Source: Sulfurimonas sp.
Lineage (GTDB): Bacteria > Campylobacterota > Campylobacteria > Campylobacterales > Sulfurimonadaceae
Length of the DNA stretch: 11,265 nucleotides
Assembly: GCA_021157665.1 (NCBI GenBank)
Contig: JAGGWE010000019.1
Span: 1 to 11,265, forward strand
Reading direction: 5' to 3'
In this document: positions 1-7,144 of the stretch, one piece after another
How positions within the stretch are numbered: the first letter of the stretch is position 1
How the letters are laid out: the number at the start of each line of letters is the position of its first letter
The notes under the pieces: model-generated
The model's database searches: none
Told to the model about the DNA's origin: nothing
The model's input: the letters and a program-made list of their open reading frames with translations, nothing else
Position numbers and translations under genes: made by a program

Positions 1-142
1 CTTGATGACCCATCTTAATCCATGTGCTTATGCCAAGTCCATCTTTTACATTAAAATTTTTACTTTCGATAGAGTCTGCTGAATATATTATTTTACCATC
101 AGTTAGACACCCATCAACATCTAAAATAATTAACTTAATCAT
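1..142 (-). CDS. kdsC: KdsC-like HAD-family 3-deoxy-manno-octulosonate-8-phosphate phosphatase, 5' part only
   Basis: Only the first 47 codons are present; the gene runs off the window at base 1. The ATG at 142-140 overlaps the hisB stop (ATGA arrangement, 4 nt shared), which points to translational coupling. The protein starts MIKLIILDVDGCLTDGKI, in which D8 and D10 of the DVDGCLTDG stretch are the nucleophile and acid/base aspartates of HAD motif I. The LTDG continuation, and a later NFNVKDGLGI segment (about residues 30-39), are typical of the KdsC subfamily rather than of larger HAD enzymes. KdsC releases phosphate from KDO-8-phosphate in the cytoplasm during lipopolysaccharide inner-core synthesis. 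In epsilonproteobacteria this gene is commonly followed by lptC-type LPS export genes (recalled), but that region lies outside the window. A related C0-type HAD phosphatase is the main alternative. Confidence 0.85.
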   Translation of the reverse strand, partial: MIKLIILDVDGCLTDGKIIYSADSIESKNFNVKDGLGISTWIKMGHQ

Positions 143-711
143 AAAACATCTTTAGTACTAGGGATACCGACTCTTTCATTTTTTGTCGTTGCTCTACGAA
201 TAGCAACTGCAACTGATTTAAATGCTGCTTCAATAATATGATGTTTATTTTTACCACGAAGTTCTATAATATGTGTACTGATTTTAGCATTTAAAACTAA
301 GGCTCTAAAAAACTCTTCTACAAGTTCTGTATCAAATTGCCCCACTTTTCCAGCAACACTTAGTTCATAAACTAAAAAAGGACGATTACTAAGATCTAAA
401 TCACAACTTACACATGCCTCATCCATAACAATATTTGCACTTCCAAAGCGTTCCATATTTTTAACTGGATAGATAGCTTCTGCTAAAAGTGAACCAAGAA
501 CTATACCAACATCTTCAACACTATGATGATCATCAATATGTGTATCACCTTTACATGTAATATCTAAATCAATCAAAGAGTGCTTTGAAAAACTCTCTAG
601 CATATGGTCTAAAAATCCAACACCTGTATCTATATTACTTTTTCCTGTACCATTAATATAGAGTGAAATTGTTATATCTGTTTCTTTTGTTGTTCTTGTT
701 TTCGTAATCAT
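139..711 (-). CDS. hisB: Imidazoleglycerol-phosphate dehydratase (monofunctional HisB)
   Basis: The 190-residue product removes water from imidazole-glycerol phosphate to give imidazole-acetol phosphate, the sixth step of cytosolic histidine synthesis. Both metal-binding family signatures are present: IDDHHSVEDVG at residues 59-69, and a second one with H157, H158, E161 and K165 in the KHHIIEAAFK stretch. An early FLDHML segment (residues 33-38) supplies further conserved positions. The length matches the dehydratase domain alone; there is no N-terminal histidinol-phosphatase domain as in the bifunctional E. coli HisB. The gene starts 6 nt after the rlpA stop with only a weak ribosome site (GGATT about 9 nt upstream) and overlaps the KdsC-like gene at its 3' end. 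It is isolated from other his genes, so it probably depends on transcription through mltD-rlpA; I see no attenuator or his-type leader. Confidence 0.97.
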   Translation of the reverse strand: MITKTRTTKETDITISLYINGTGKSNIDTGVGFLDHMLESFSKHSLIDLDITCKGDTHIDDHHSVEDVGIVLGSLLAEAIYPVKNMERFGSANIVMDEACVSCDLDLSNRPFLVYELSVAGKVGQFDTELVEEFFRALVLNAKISTHIIELRGKNKHHIIEAAFKSVAVAIRRATTKNERVGIPSTKDVL

Positions 712-717
712 ACTTAT

Positions 718-1560
718 TTAATCCTCTCTTACTATAAATGAGTTGCTAAAATCACTGTTTGCTTTATAATCTCTAATCTCTTGTTCACTTTGGAAACCTC
801 TTAGATAAACTTTAAAAAGTCTTCCACTATCGCTTTGAACATCTTTTATAATTGTTTTATATCCATCAGTATTATCATGCTGCTCTTGAATTTTCATCGC
901 TCCTTCAATATTTGTAAATGAAGCTATTTGTAATGCGTATGTTGCAGTTTTAGTGTTTTTTATTGGCGTAGTTGGGATTATTCTTTTAGATTTTATTGGT
1001 TTTATTTTTATTGTACTTCTTCTTTTATTTTTAGAGTAAAAACCTAAAACTTCTATTGTTACAGGTACTGTACCTGCTCCAATCATCTTTATTTTTCTAG
1101 CAGCTGTATTTGATAAATCTATAATTCTAGTAGAGATAAAAGGTCCTCTATCATTAATTCTAACAACTGTGCTTAAACCATTTTTCTTATTTACTACTCT
1201 TACAACCGTATTCATAGGTAGCGTCTTGTGGGCAGCTGTCATCTCATACATATTATATCTTTCACCATTTGATGTAAATTTTCCATGAAAATCTGGTCCG
1301 TACCAACTTGCATTACCACTAAATTTATCACCAACTTCTACATCTTTAGGATAATATTTCACACCATAAACAACATAAGGTCTCATTGTAGGATGTCTAT
1401 ACGCTTTTTCACTAATCTTAGTATTATAATCATTTTTATTTGAAGAATAAGTTTTAGTTTCAGAGCCACTATATCCATAGTTAACATATCTTGACTTTGT
1501 ACTACATCCAGATAAAAATAAACCAAAAATCACTAAATTAATTAAAAATATTTTACTCAT
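718..1560 (-). CDS. rlpA: RlpA septal-ring lytic transglycosylase, lipoprotein with SPOR domain
   Basis: This is a 280-residue exported lipoprotein that cleaves peptidoglycan glycan strands, preferring denuded septal glycan in Pseudomonas. A signal peptide at residues 1-18 ends in the lipobox LSGC, with C19 as the lipidation site. A double-psi beta-barrel domain spans about residues 80-173 and a SPOR domain about 206-280. The candidate catalytic residues E100, H111 and D137 have the same spacing (11 and 26 residues) as E120, H131 and D157 of Pseudomonas aeruginosa RlpA, so the enzyme is probably active. This matters because E. coli RlpA lacks detectable activity (recalled). The SPOR domain should direct it to the division septum. 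The ATG lies inside the end of mltD (8-nt overlap), preceded by an AGG about 10 nt upstream, so it is likely translated together with mltD. Confidence 0.95.
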   Translation of the reverse strand: MSKIFLINLVIFGLFLSGCSTKSRYVNYGYSGSETKTYSSNKNDYNTKISEKAYRHPTMRPYVVYGVKYYPKDVEVGDKFSGNASWYGPDFHGKFTSNGERYNMYEMTAAHKTLPMNTVVRVVNKKNGLSTVVRINDRGPFISTRIIDLSNTAARKIKMIGAGTVPVTIEVLGFYSKNKRRSTIKIKPIKSKRIIPTTPIKNTKTATYALQIASFTNIEGAMKIQEQHDNTDGYKTIIKDVQSDSGRLFKVYLRGFQSEQEIRDYKANSDFSNSFIVRED

Positions 1561-2779
1561 ATAACTTCAACCTATCCCCAATTTTTATTAAACTACCATT
1601 TATGTGATTAAATAATCTAATACTTTTAATACTTATTTTATTCATTTTAGAAATTAATTCTAAAGAATCTCCTTTCTTAACCTTATAATAAGAGTTCATA
1701 TTAAGTTTTGCAGTTTTTCTACTGTTCTCTATTGGTATTATAAGCTTTTGTTTTAATCTTAATCTATTGTTTTTTAATTTATTGAAATCTTTAATTATCT
1801 TGTATGAAACACCATACTTTTTACCAATATATGAAAGATTATCACCACTTCGTACTATATGAACCTTATAAATATTTTGCATAGGTGCTTTAAAATAATT
1901 TTGTTTAAACTCAGACAATTTAATATATGGGATATAAACATCATACTCATTAGCATACGGTGGAACAAAATCATATTTTAGATGTCTATTCAGTTTTTGC
2001 AAATCTTTAAGAGGTATTTTTAAAATTTTAGAAACTCTTCTAATAGACTCTCCACGAGGAAGCTTTATAGTAGCGATTGAATAAGCATTTGCACGATTTA
2101 AAAGGTATTCATACTCACTTTTAAGCATAAACTGTTCATCACTACCTATTAGTGCTAGTGCTACTATTTTTCTAATATAGTAGCGACTCTCTCTAGGTAT
2201 ATATTTTTTATCTTCATCTAATAAAATAGACAACTTATCACTACCAGCTTTTTTGATAGCTTTACTTAATCTACCACCACCACAATTATAAGCGATAGCA
2301 GCTAAATACCACTTACCAAATTTTTCATGTAAGTATGAAAGATATTTTGAAGCAGCTTTAGTTGATTTTATTAAATCTCGTCTTTCATCTACATATTTAT
2401 CTATCTTAAGATTATATAATTTACCAGTACCTGCCATAAACTGCCATAAACCTGACGCTTTTTTATTTGAGTAAGCCTTAGTTTTAAAGTTTGATTCAGC
2501 CATTGCTAAATAAAGAAACTCTTGAGGTACATTATATTTATTTAGTAAATTTTTTATTGCAGGTATAAAAATATAAGCATCTTTCATAGTTTTAAAAAAA
2601 TGTTTATTTTTTGAAATGCTTAAATTTTTAATTCGCATCTCATTCATAATCGGATCATTTAAAAAAGAGGATTCAATATCTAATGATTCTAATAGTTCTA
2701 ATTCTTTATTATGATTAGATTCATATGTCAGACTTGCAAATAAAATAAATGGAAAAAGTAAAATTAATAAATATCTCAA
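1553..2779 (-). CDS. mltD: MltD-type lytic murein transglycosylase with LysM repeats
   Basis: The 408-residue exported enzyme cleaves peptidoglycan with formation of 1,6-anhydro-muramic acid. Residues 1-16 are a hydrophobic signal peptide (RYLLILLFPFILFAS) without a lipobox, so this one is likely periplasmic rather than a lipoprotein. The SLT (family 1) domain covers about residues 75-185. Its catalytic glutamate is E95 in AMAESNF, and it has the conserved GLWQFM (110-115) and AIAYNCGGG (161-169) motifs. Two clear LysM modules follow at about 306-350 and 363-408, and a weaker LysM-like segment lies at about 232-287; LysM binds glycan strands. The start codon is TTG at 2779-2777: no in-frame ATG lies close enough to keep the signal peptide, and TAGAG lies 8 nt upstream. 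The gene follows a large palindrome and overlaps rlpA by 8 nt. Confidence 0.95.
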   Translation of the reverse strand: MRYLLILLFPFILFASLTYESNHNKELELLESLDIESSFLNDPIMNEMRIKNLSISKNKHFFKTMKDAYIFIPAIKNLLNKYNVPQEFLYLAMAESNFKTKAYSNKKASGLWQFMAGTGKLYNLKIDKYVDERRDLIKSTKAASKYLSYLHEKFGKWYLAAIAYNCGGGRLSKAIKKAGSDKLSILLDEDKKYIPRESRYYIRKIVALALIGSDEQFMLKSEYEYLLNRANAYSIATIKLPRGESIRRVSKILKIPLKDLQKLNRHLKYDFVPPYANEYDVYIPYIKLSEFKQNYFKAPMQNIYKVHIVRSGDNLSYIGKKYGVSYKIIKDFNKLKNNRLRLKQKLIIPIENSRKTAKLNMNSYYKVKKGDSLELISKMNKISIKSIRLFNHINGSLIKIGDRLKLYE

Positions 2780-2804
2780 TTATAAAACTCTATATGTTAA
2801 ATTT

Positions 2805-2863
2805 AGGACACCTCTAAAAACCCTTATTTCCTCTGAGGATTTAAAGGTTTTTAAAGGTGTCCT
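2805..2863 (-). other. 59-bp near-perfect palindrome, probable RNA hairpin between tatD and mltD
   Basis: A single axis at base 2834 relates two 29-nt arms. The outer arm AGGACACC pairs without fault, followed by a TAAAAACC core and an inner TCCTC/GAGGA step. Only four positions fail as DNA pairs. Two of them (2814/2854 and 2823/2845) are C-A on the plus strand but G-U on the minus strand, so the minus-strand RNA pairs at 27 of 29 positions with only two adjacent A-A mismatches. The tatD-to-mltD transcript is read from that strand. There is no U-run after the stem in that direction, so it is not a textbook intrinsic terminator. It could be a terminator of another kind, an mRNA-stabilising or processing hairpin before mltD, or a copy of a dispersed intergenic repeat. 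Confidence 0.85.
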
Positions 2864-2918
2864 TTAATCTTTTATTCTATCTAAAAAAGTATTAAATTTA
2901 ATATAAAGCTAATTAATA

Positions 2919-3695
2919 TTAAGAAATATCAAAGAGTTTAAGGGCATTTTGAGTAGTTATTTCTTTTATCTTTTTTGTACTTAATTCTAATATTTCAGAA
3001 ATTCTATTTACTACAAAAGTTGTATAAAAAGGCTCATTTCTCTCCCCTCTATGAGGTGTTGGTGTTAAATATGGTCCATCTGTTTCTATTAAAAGTTTGG
3101 CATGTGGGATTTTAGGTAAAACATTAATTAATTTTTTAGCATTTTTAAATGTAACTACACCACCTATTCCAAAGTAAAAACCACTATTTGCAAGACTCAG
3201 CAACTCTTCATCTGCATTGTAACAATGAAGTACACCACCAACTTCAGAGGCTCCATTTTCTAACAAAATCTCTTTAGAATCTCTTGAAGCATCTCTAATA
3301 TGAATGATAAGTGGTTTTTTGTATTTTTTAGCTAACTCTATTTGAGAAATAAAAACCTCTTTTTGCTTTTGTTTTTCTCTCTCTTTTTCCTCATCGCTAC
3401 CCTCTAAACGGTAGTAATCAAGACCACACTCACCAATAGCTACACATTTTTCATGATGAATATATCTCTCAAATTCAAGAGTTTCAAATGAATCCATATC
3501 ATAAGGATGAACACCAATAGCAAAATATACATCTTTATATAACTCAGCTATCTCAACTGCACGAGAAAGAGTTCTTGGATCTGCACCAGGAATAATAAAT
3601 CTCTTTACTCCACCCTCTCTTGCACGATTCAAAACTTCATCTAAATCATCATCGTATCTTTTATCATCTAAATGTATATGTGTATCAACTATCAT
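2919..3695 (-). CDS. tatD: TatD-family metal-dependent hydrolase (DNase-like)
   Basis: A 258-residue cytosolic amidohydrolase-superfamily TIM barrel. All six expected metal ligands of the TatD family are visible: H6 and H8 in DTHIHLD, E89 in AIGECGLDYY, H132 in LIIHIRDAS, H157 in GVLHCYN, and D206 in LLIETDGPYLTP. TatD enzymes of E. coli and other organisms act as divalent-metal DNases, with 3'-5' exonuclease activity linked to repair of oxidative damage (family knowledge). The exact substrate here cannot be read from sequence. The length is normal. Its start overlaps the end of a small membrane-protein gene by 11 nt, and the preceding gene is recN, so it probably shares the recN transcript. 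The ribosome site is weak (AAGAG about 7 nt before the ATG), in line with translational coupling. The large palindrome lies about 55 nt after its stop. Confidence 0.93.
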   Translation of the reverse strand: MIVDTHIHLDDKRYDDDLDEVLNRAREGGVKRFIIPGADPRTLSRAVEIAELYKDVYFAIGVHPYDMDSFETLEFERYIHHEKCVAIGECGLDYYRLEGSDEEKEREKQKQKEVFISQIELAKKYKKPLIIHIRDASRDSKEILLENGASEVGGVLHCYNADEELLSLANSGFYFGIGGVVTFKNAKKLINVLPKIPHAKLLIETDGPYLTPTPHRGERNEPFYTTFVVNRISEILELSTKKIKEITTQNALKLFDIS

Positions 3696-3864
3696 TTTTA
3701 TTCTCTTTTTCTTTTTTTAATTTTTTAACATGCTGTATATTTCGTATCATTAAAAAGATAAAAAATATTGAAACAGCAACTGAGCCTAAAGATGCAAAAT
3801 AATTATCTGCCATAAAAAAGTTAAACCCTAAGACTAAACCAACTATGCTTATTATAAAACACAT
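3685..3864 (-). CDS. Small two-helix membrane protein (59 aa) overlapping recN and tatD
   Basis: An unbroken 59-codon frame starts at ATG 3864-3862 and ends at TGA 3687-3685. It shares 13 nt with the end of recN and 11 nt with the start of tatD and fills the whole space between them. An AGAGG sits 7 nt before the ATG, a better ribosome site than most in this window. The predicted protein begins MCFIISIVGLVLGF. It has two hydrophobic stretches, about residues 2-18 and 22-41, then a strongly basic tail (HVKKLKKEKENK), which suggests a membrane hairpin with the tail in the cytoplasm. I do not recognise a family and assign no function. A shorter form could start at M18. The overlaps, the ribosome site and the membrane-like composition support a real gene; chance remains possible because AT-rich DNA readily encodes hydrophobic runs. 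Confidence 0.72.
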   Translation of the reverse strand: MCFIISIVGLVLGFNFFMADNYFASLGSVAVSIFFIFLMIRNIQHVKKLKKEKENKNDS

Positions 3865-5396
3865 CTATTTGCCTCTAAAAGCTCTTTAGCAAACTTTTTA
3901 GCTTCACTACTTACACTATCCCCACTTATTATTCTAGCAATCTCATCTATTTTTCCATTTTCGTCTAACTCTTTAGTTTTTGATTCATCACCATCTTTAT
4001 AAACTAAAAAATGCTGATCCCCCATTGAAGTAAGCTGTGGTTGATGAGAGATTACATATATCTGAAAATACTTGGATAATTGTCTTAAGACCTTGGCAAC
4101 ACTCATAGACTCTTCACCACTAAGGTTTGCATCTATCTCATCAAGCATTAAAACACCACCATTTTGATTCATAAGTTCTGATTTTAAAGCTAAAATAGCA
4201 AGTCTTAAACGGTTAAATTCACCAGTACTTACTTTTTGAAGTTCCGTAGAGTTTAACCTGATTTTGAGCATATCTTTTCCAAAATAATCTAGTTCTATCT
4301 CATCTAGTTCCAACTCAGCATCACGAAGGTATAACTCTTTAAGGTATCTATTTAAATCATCTCTAAATGAATCTAACTCCACATGCCGAAGCTGTGAAAT
4401 CTCAGAAGCTAAATCTTTTACTATTTTATCAAGATTAGAGACTCTAAGTTGTAAATCTCCCTTTGTTATCTCAATATTTTCATATTTTGCAAGTTCGATT
4501 TTCTTTTTCTCTTTATACTCTAATGCCTCTTCTATACTTCCATATCGTCGTTTTAATCCACTAAGTTCTTCTATACGATTTAAAACTTCTTCTATATTAA
4601 CATCATCAAGAGCAGAAAACTTATCTTGTGCATTATCTAAAATAGCTTTAAGTTCATTTATAGCATCATCAAAGAATGAACTATTAACATCTAAAGATTC
4701 TAAAGCACTTGAAACTTTAAATTCATGTTCAAAAATAGCATTTGCAAATTCAATATTTTCTAAAACCTTCTCTTTTTTTGAAAGCTCTTTTTTTATTTTA
4801 AGTAACTCTTCATCTTCTAATAGCGTTGGATTTATATCTTCTATTTTTTTTATCTCAAACGAAGCAAATTCTCGAAGTTCAACTATTTTTCTCTCTTCTT
4901 CTTCTATCTTTTGTAACTCTTGTTTTAACTCTTTATACTCATAAAAAACATTTTTATACTTAGATTTAATAGTATAAATATCATTAGATTTATTTTGAAT
5001 TCTATCATCTAAAATAGATAATAAATTTTCATTTTCAAAATCACTAAAATCTTTTAAACTAAGATGTCGTAAATACTTTGAACCAAGCAAGGACATAGTT
5101 TTACGAGAAACAGTTTGATTATTTATAAAATATCTTGATTTTTCTTTTTTGATATGTTTAAAAACATTAACATCATCATTTTCTATCCCCGTTTCATCAC
5201 TATCTAGTTGCCAAGTAACACTCGACTCACACAACGACGCCCCACAAGAACTCGCCCCCAAAGATGAAAGAATAGAGTTCATAAGAATAGACTTTCCACT
5301 CCCACTAGGACCACTAAAAACAACAAGCCCACATGCCAAGTCAAGCTCAACCTCTTTAAAACTAAGAAAATCTTTTAGATAAAATCTTTCTATCAT
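3852..5396 (-). CDS. recN: RecN DNA repair ATPase (short epsilonproteobacterial form)
   Basis: RecN is an SMC-like ATPase that acts at DNA double-strand breaks with RecA. The 514-residue protein has an N-terminal ABC half with Walker A GPSGSGKS at residues 29-36. A central coiled coil rich in E, K and L spans about residues 135-350. The C-terminal ATPase half has signature VSTGEFNRL from 389, Walker B VLMLDEID at 415-422 and H-loop H451 in VISHQPQL. Against the usual bacterial RecN (about 550 residues, GETGAGKS and an SGGE signature) it is shorter and divergent; short forms of this kind are known to me from Campylobacter. It starts with ATG, with an AGG about 8 nt upstream, and has its own likely -10 box in the 42-bp gap after ycaO. 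Codons for about residues 46-64 are unusually rich in G- and C-ending choices, but the frame is intact. Confidence 0.93.
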   Translation of the reverse strand: MIERFYLKDFLSFKEVELDLACGLVVFSGPSGSGKSILMNSILSSLGASSCGASLCESSVTWQLDSDETGIENDDVNVFKHIKKEKSRYFINNQTVSRKTMSLLGSKYLRHLSLKDFSDFENENLLSILDDRIQNKSNDIYTIKSKYKNVFYEYKELKQELQKIEEEERKIVELREFASFEIKKIEDINPTLLEDEELLKIKKELSKKEKVLENIEFANAIFEHEFKVSSALESLDVNSSFFDDAINELKAILDNAQDKFSALDDVNIEEVLNRIEELSGLKRRYGSIEEALEYKEKKKIELAKYENIEITKGDLQLRVSNLDKIVKDLASEISQLRHVELDSFRDDLNRYLKELYLRDAELELDEIELDYFGKDMLKIRLNSTELQKVSTGEFNRLRLAILALKSELMNQNGGVLMLDEIDANLSGEESMSVAKVLRQLSKYFQIYVISHQPQLTSMGDQHFLVYKDGDESKTKELDENGKIDEIARIISGDSVSSEAKKFAKELLEANRCVL

Positions 5397-5421
5397 TTAG
5401 TAACCTTTTTTATTGTGTGTA

Positions 5422-5427
5422 ATTATA
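5422..5427 (-). promoter_or_regulatory. Candidate -10 box for recN
   Basis: A perfect TATAAT on the minus strand lies 26 nt before the recN ATG in the short gap after ycaO. Epsilonproteobacterial sigma-70 promoters usually lack a clear -35 box, and none is seen here. The predicted transcript start is near 5415. No LexA-like operator is visible. Confidence 0.5.
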
Positions 5428-5438
5428 CTTTTTCAACT

Positions 5439-7085
5439 TTAAAATCTAAAGGACTGATAATTTTTATTAAAGAATTCTTGTTTCTTAACAGCCAATCTAT
5501 CATATAAATTAAATATATTTAGATAATCATCATGAAACGAAATATCTATAAAATAACTATCACCATTAAATACATTCATAGCCTCTTCTAATTTCTCTTG
5601 TGTGAAAATATCACATAAAGAGTCATAGTAATCATCAAAGTCTAAGTCATCTATTTGTATGTGGCAGAATTGGGCTAAGATATATGATGTGCTTTTTGAA
5701 GATGATTCAAAATACTCTACTGCACTCTCTAAGTCCCCAAGCATTAGATATATTTGTGCTTTAAAATCTCCTAATGTGAAGTTGTTTTTAAACAGAACTC
5801 CTATATATTTCGCTATATCCAAATCATCTGCTAGATGCTCAACACTTTGGATTGTATCTTCTGCATCAGCAGTTTTAAAATTTAAAATATTTTGGCGTAT
5901 CTCTTTTCCTATGTTTGCATTGTTATAAACCAAATCATCGACAGGATAAATCTCTGAGATACTAGGTACAATAATTTGACAAGAGTAAAACCCTAAATAA
6001 TCATACTCTCTTAAATATATATTTTTATTCATCTCTTTAGATATATCAAACAAGAATTTATACTCATCATCACTATTTGAACCATCATATTTCCAAGGAG
6101 TGTAATCAAAAGAACTATTTTTATTTAAAAATGTGAAATTCATTTTGCCATCTGAATTTATAAAATGTGATTCTATATTGAAACTATTATTTATATGGCT
6201 CTGATTAAAGCTTGGTTTGTCAAATGATTTCAAGTCTTTCACTCCCCTACCCTGCATCAGTTCTGTCATAGTTCTCTCAAGAGCAACTTCTAAGATAGGA
6301 TGACAGCCAAAAGATACAAATAAACTATTTTCTTTTGAATCTATTAACGATATAGCAACCACGGGAAACTCTCCACCTAAAGATGCATCTAACACTTGTA
6401 ACTTAAATCCTTTTACTTGTAAAGATACAATATCTTCATATAGTTTAGGAAATAATTTGACTGTGTCTTGAGGTATTTTAGGCAAAGAGTATCCCTCTTT
6501 AATTATTTTGATTTTCACATACCTTTCAAAAATTTCACTTAAAGCTTGAACCTTAGTTTCATTTGGAGTATTACCAGTTGCAAGTCCGTTACTTACATAT
6601 AGGTTATGTATGATATTTGTTGGGAAATACACCTCTTTGTTATTTGACTGATTTATAAAAGGTAAGCAGATTATCTTCTCTTGCTCATCACTATTAAAAT
6701 CTAAAAAATCCTCTAAGACCAGTTCATCGTTTGGATTATAAAATTTGTTTAGTTCATCATTTAAACAATCATTTACATCTGTAAAACTTTTTTGATCTGG
6801 ATAAAATTCTTTGTTTTGCATATAAAATTCTATAAAAAAGTTATTTGTTTGAATTCTCTCTATATATTCTCCCAAAGCACTTGCTTCACAAGATAGTTCA
6901 TTTATCCCTTTTCCATTTGTATAAATATGCTCTGGTGCATCAAGTGATTTTAGATTTACAGAATAACAATTTGTTAAAGGGTGTAGTTGTTTGCCTAAAG
7001 TTATATCTGAAGATATACTTTTTAAAGCATTATTCATCTTTTGGATTGACACTTCGGCTGTTGCATTTTTCGATAATATATCCAT
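5439..7085 (-). CDS. ycaO: YcaO-domain protein, E. coli YcaO type (RimO-associated)
   Basis: The 548-residue protein belongs to the ATP-using YcaO superfamily. It closely follows E. coli YcaO, which is known to contribute to RimO-dependent beta-methylthiolation of ribosomal protein S12. Motifs shared with that protein as I recall it: NGKGI then SALGEYIERIQTNNFF at about 57-84, LYVSNGLATGNT at 162-173, the nucleotide-site SEIFERYVK at 183-191, and ALERTMTELMQGRG at 268-281. A helical, repeat-like C-terminal region (about 435-548) replaces the proline-rich tail of azoline-forming cyclodehydratases; the protein ends SFRF. No precursor peptide, dehydrogenase or RimO gene lies nearby, so a peptide natural-product role is unlikely. 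The ATG has an excellent AGAGG 8 nt upstream. The gene sits between nadK and recN, which adjoin each other in many bacteria, so it may have been inserted there. Confidence 0.9.
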   Translation of the reverse strand: MDILSKNATAEVSIQKMNNALKSISSDITLGKQLHPLTNCYSVNLKSLDAPEHIYTNGKGINELSCEASALGEYIERIQTNNFFIEFYMQNKEFYPDQKSFTDVNDCLNDELNKFYNPNDELVLEDFLDFNSDEQEKIICLPFINQSNNKEVYFPTNIIHNLYVSNGLATGNTPNETKVQALSEIFERYVKIKIIKEGYSLPKIPQDTVKLFPKLYEDIVSLQVKGFKLQVLDASLGGEFPVVAISLIDSKENSLFVSFGCHPILEVALERTMTELMQGRGVKDLKSFDKPSFNQSHINNSFNIESHFINSDGKMNFTFLNKNSSFDYTPWKYDGSNSDDEYKFLFDISKEMNKNIYLREYDYLGFYSCQIIVPSISEIYPVDDLVYNNANIGKEIRQNILNFKTADAEDTIQSVEHLADDLDIAKYIGVLFKNNFTLGDFKAQIYLMLGDLESAVEYFESSSKSTSYILAQFCHIQIDDLDFDDYYDSLCDIFTQEKLEEAMNVFNGDSYFIDISFHDDYLNIFNLYDRLAVKKQEFFNKNYQSFRF

Positions 7086-7121
7086 ATTTTAAGTACCTCT
7101 CCATCCCTAGTATTTTTAAAA

Positions 7122-7127
7122 ATTATA
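7122..7127 (-). promoter_or_regulatory. Candidate -10 box for ycaO
   Basis: TATAAT on the minus strand, 37 nt before the ycaO ATG and within the 59-bp gap after nadK. It is followed by a strong GGAGAGG ribosome site. Together they suggest that ycaO can be transcribed independently of nadK. No -35 box is evident. Confidence 0.45.
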
Positions 7128-7144
7128 TTATTTGATGGTCGTTA

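Noticed and set aside
2431..2450. Perfect 10-bp tandem repeat CTGCCATAAA x2
   Set aside because: It encodes the conserved GLWQFMAG motif of the MltD catalytic domain in different frames, so protein constraint and coincidence explain it.
3620..3802. Plus-strand 60-codon frame opposite the recN-tatD junction
   Set aside because: It overlaps the start of tatD and the better-supported minus-strand small gene, has no clear ribosome site, and its F/Y/L-rich composition is what the complement of K-rich coding gives.
5149..5382. Plus-strand 77-codon frame opposite the start of recN
   Set aside because: It is the complement of the Walker A region of an intact recN, with no promoter or ribosome site; open frames opposite this conserved region are expected.
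5397..5438. Possible LexA/SOS operator before recN
   Set aside because: No CTG-N10-CAG or similar palindrome is present, and many Campylobacterota lack LexA.
5439..7085. YcaO as the core of a peptide natural-product cluster
   Set aside because: No precursor-like small frame, dehydrogenase, transporter or partner protein is adjacent, the protein lacks a proline-rich C-terminus, and it matches the RimO-linked E. coli YcaO.
6845..7135. Plus-strand 96-codon hydrophobic frame opposite the start of ycaO
   Set aside because: It is opposite conserved YcaO motifs and is rich in L, F and Y as expected from complementing AT-rich coding; no ribosome site.
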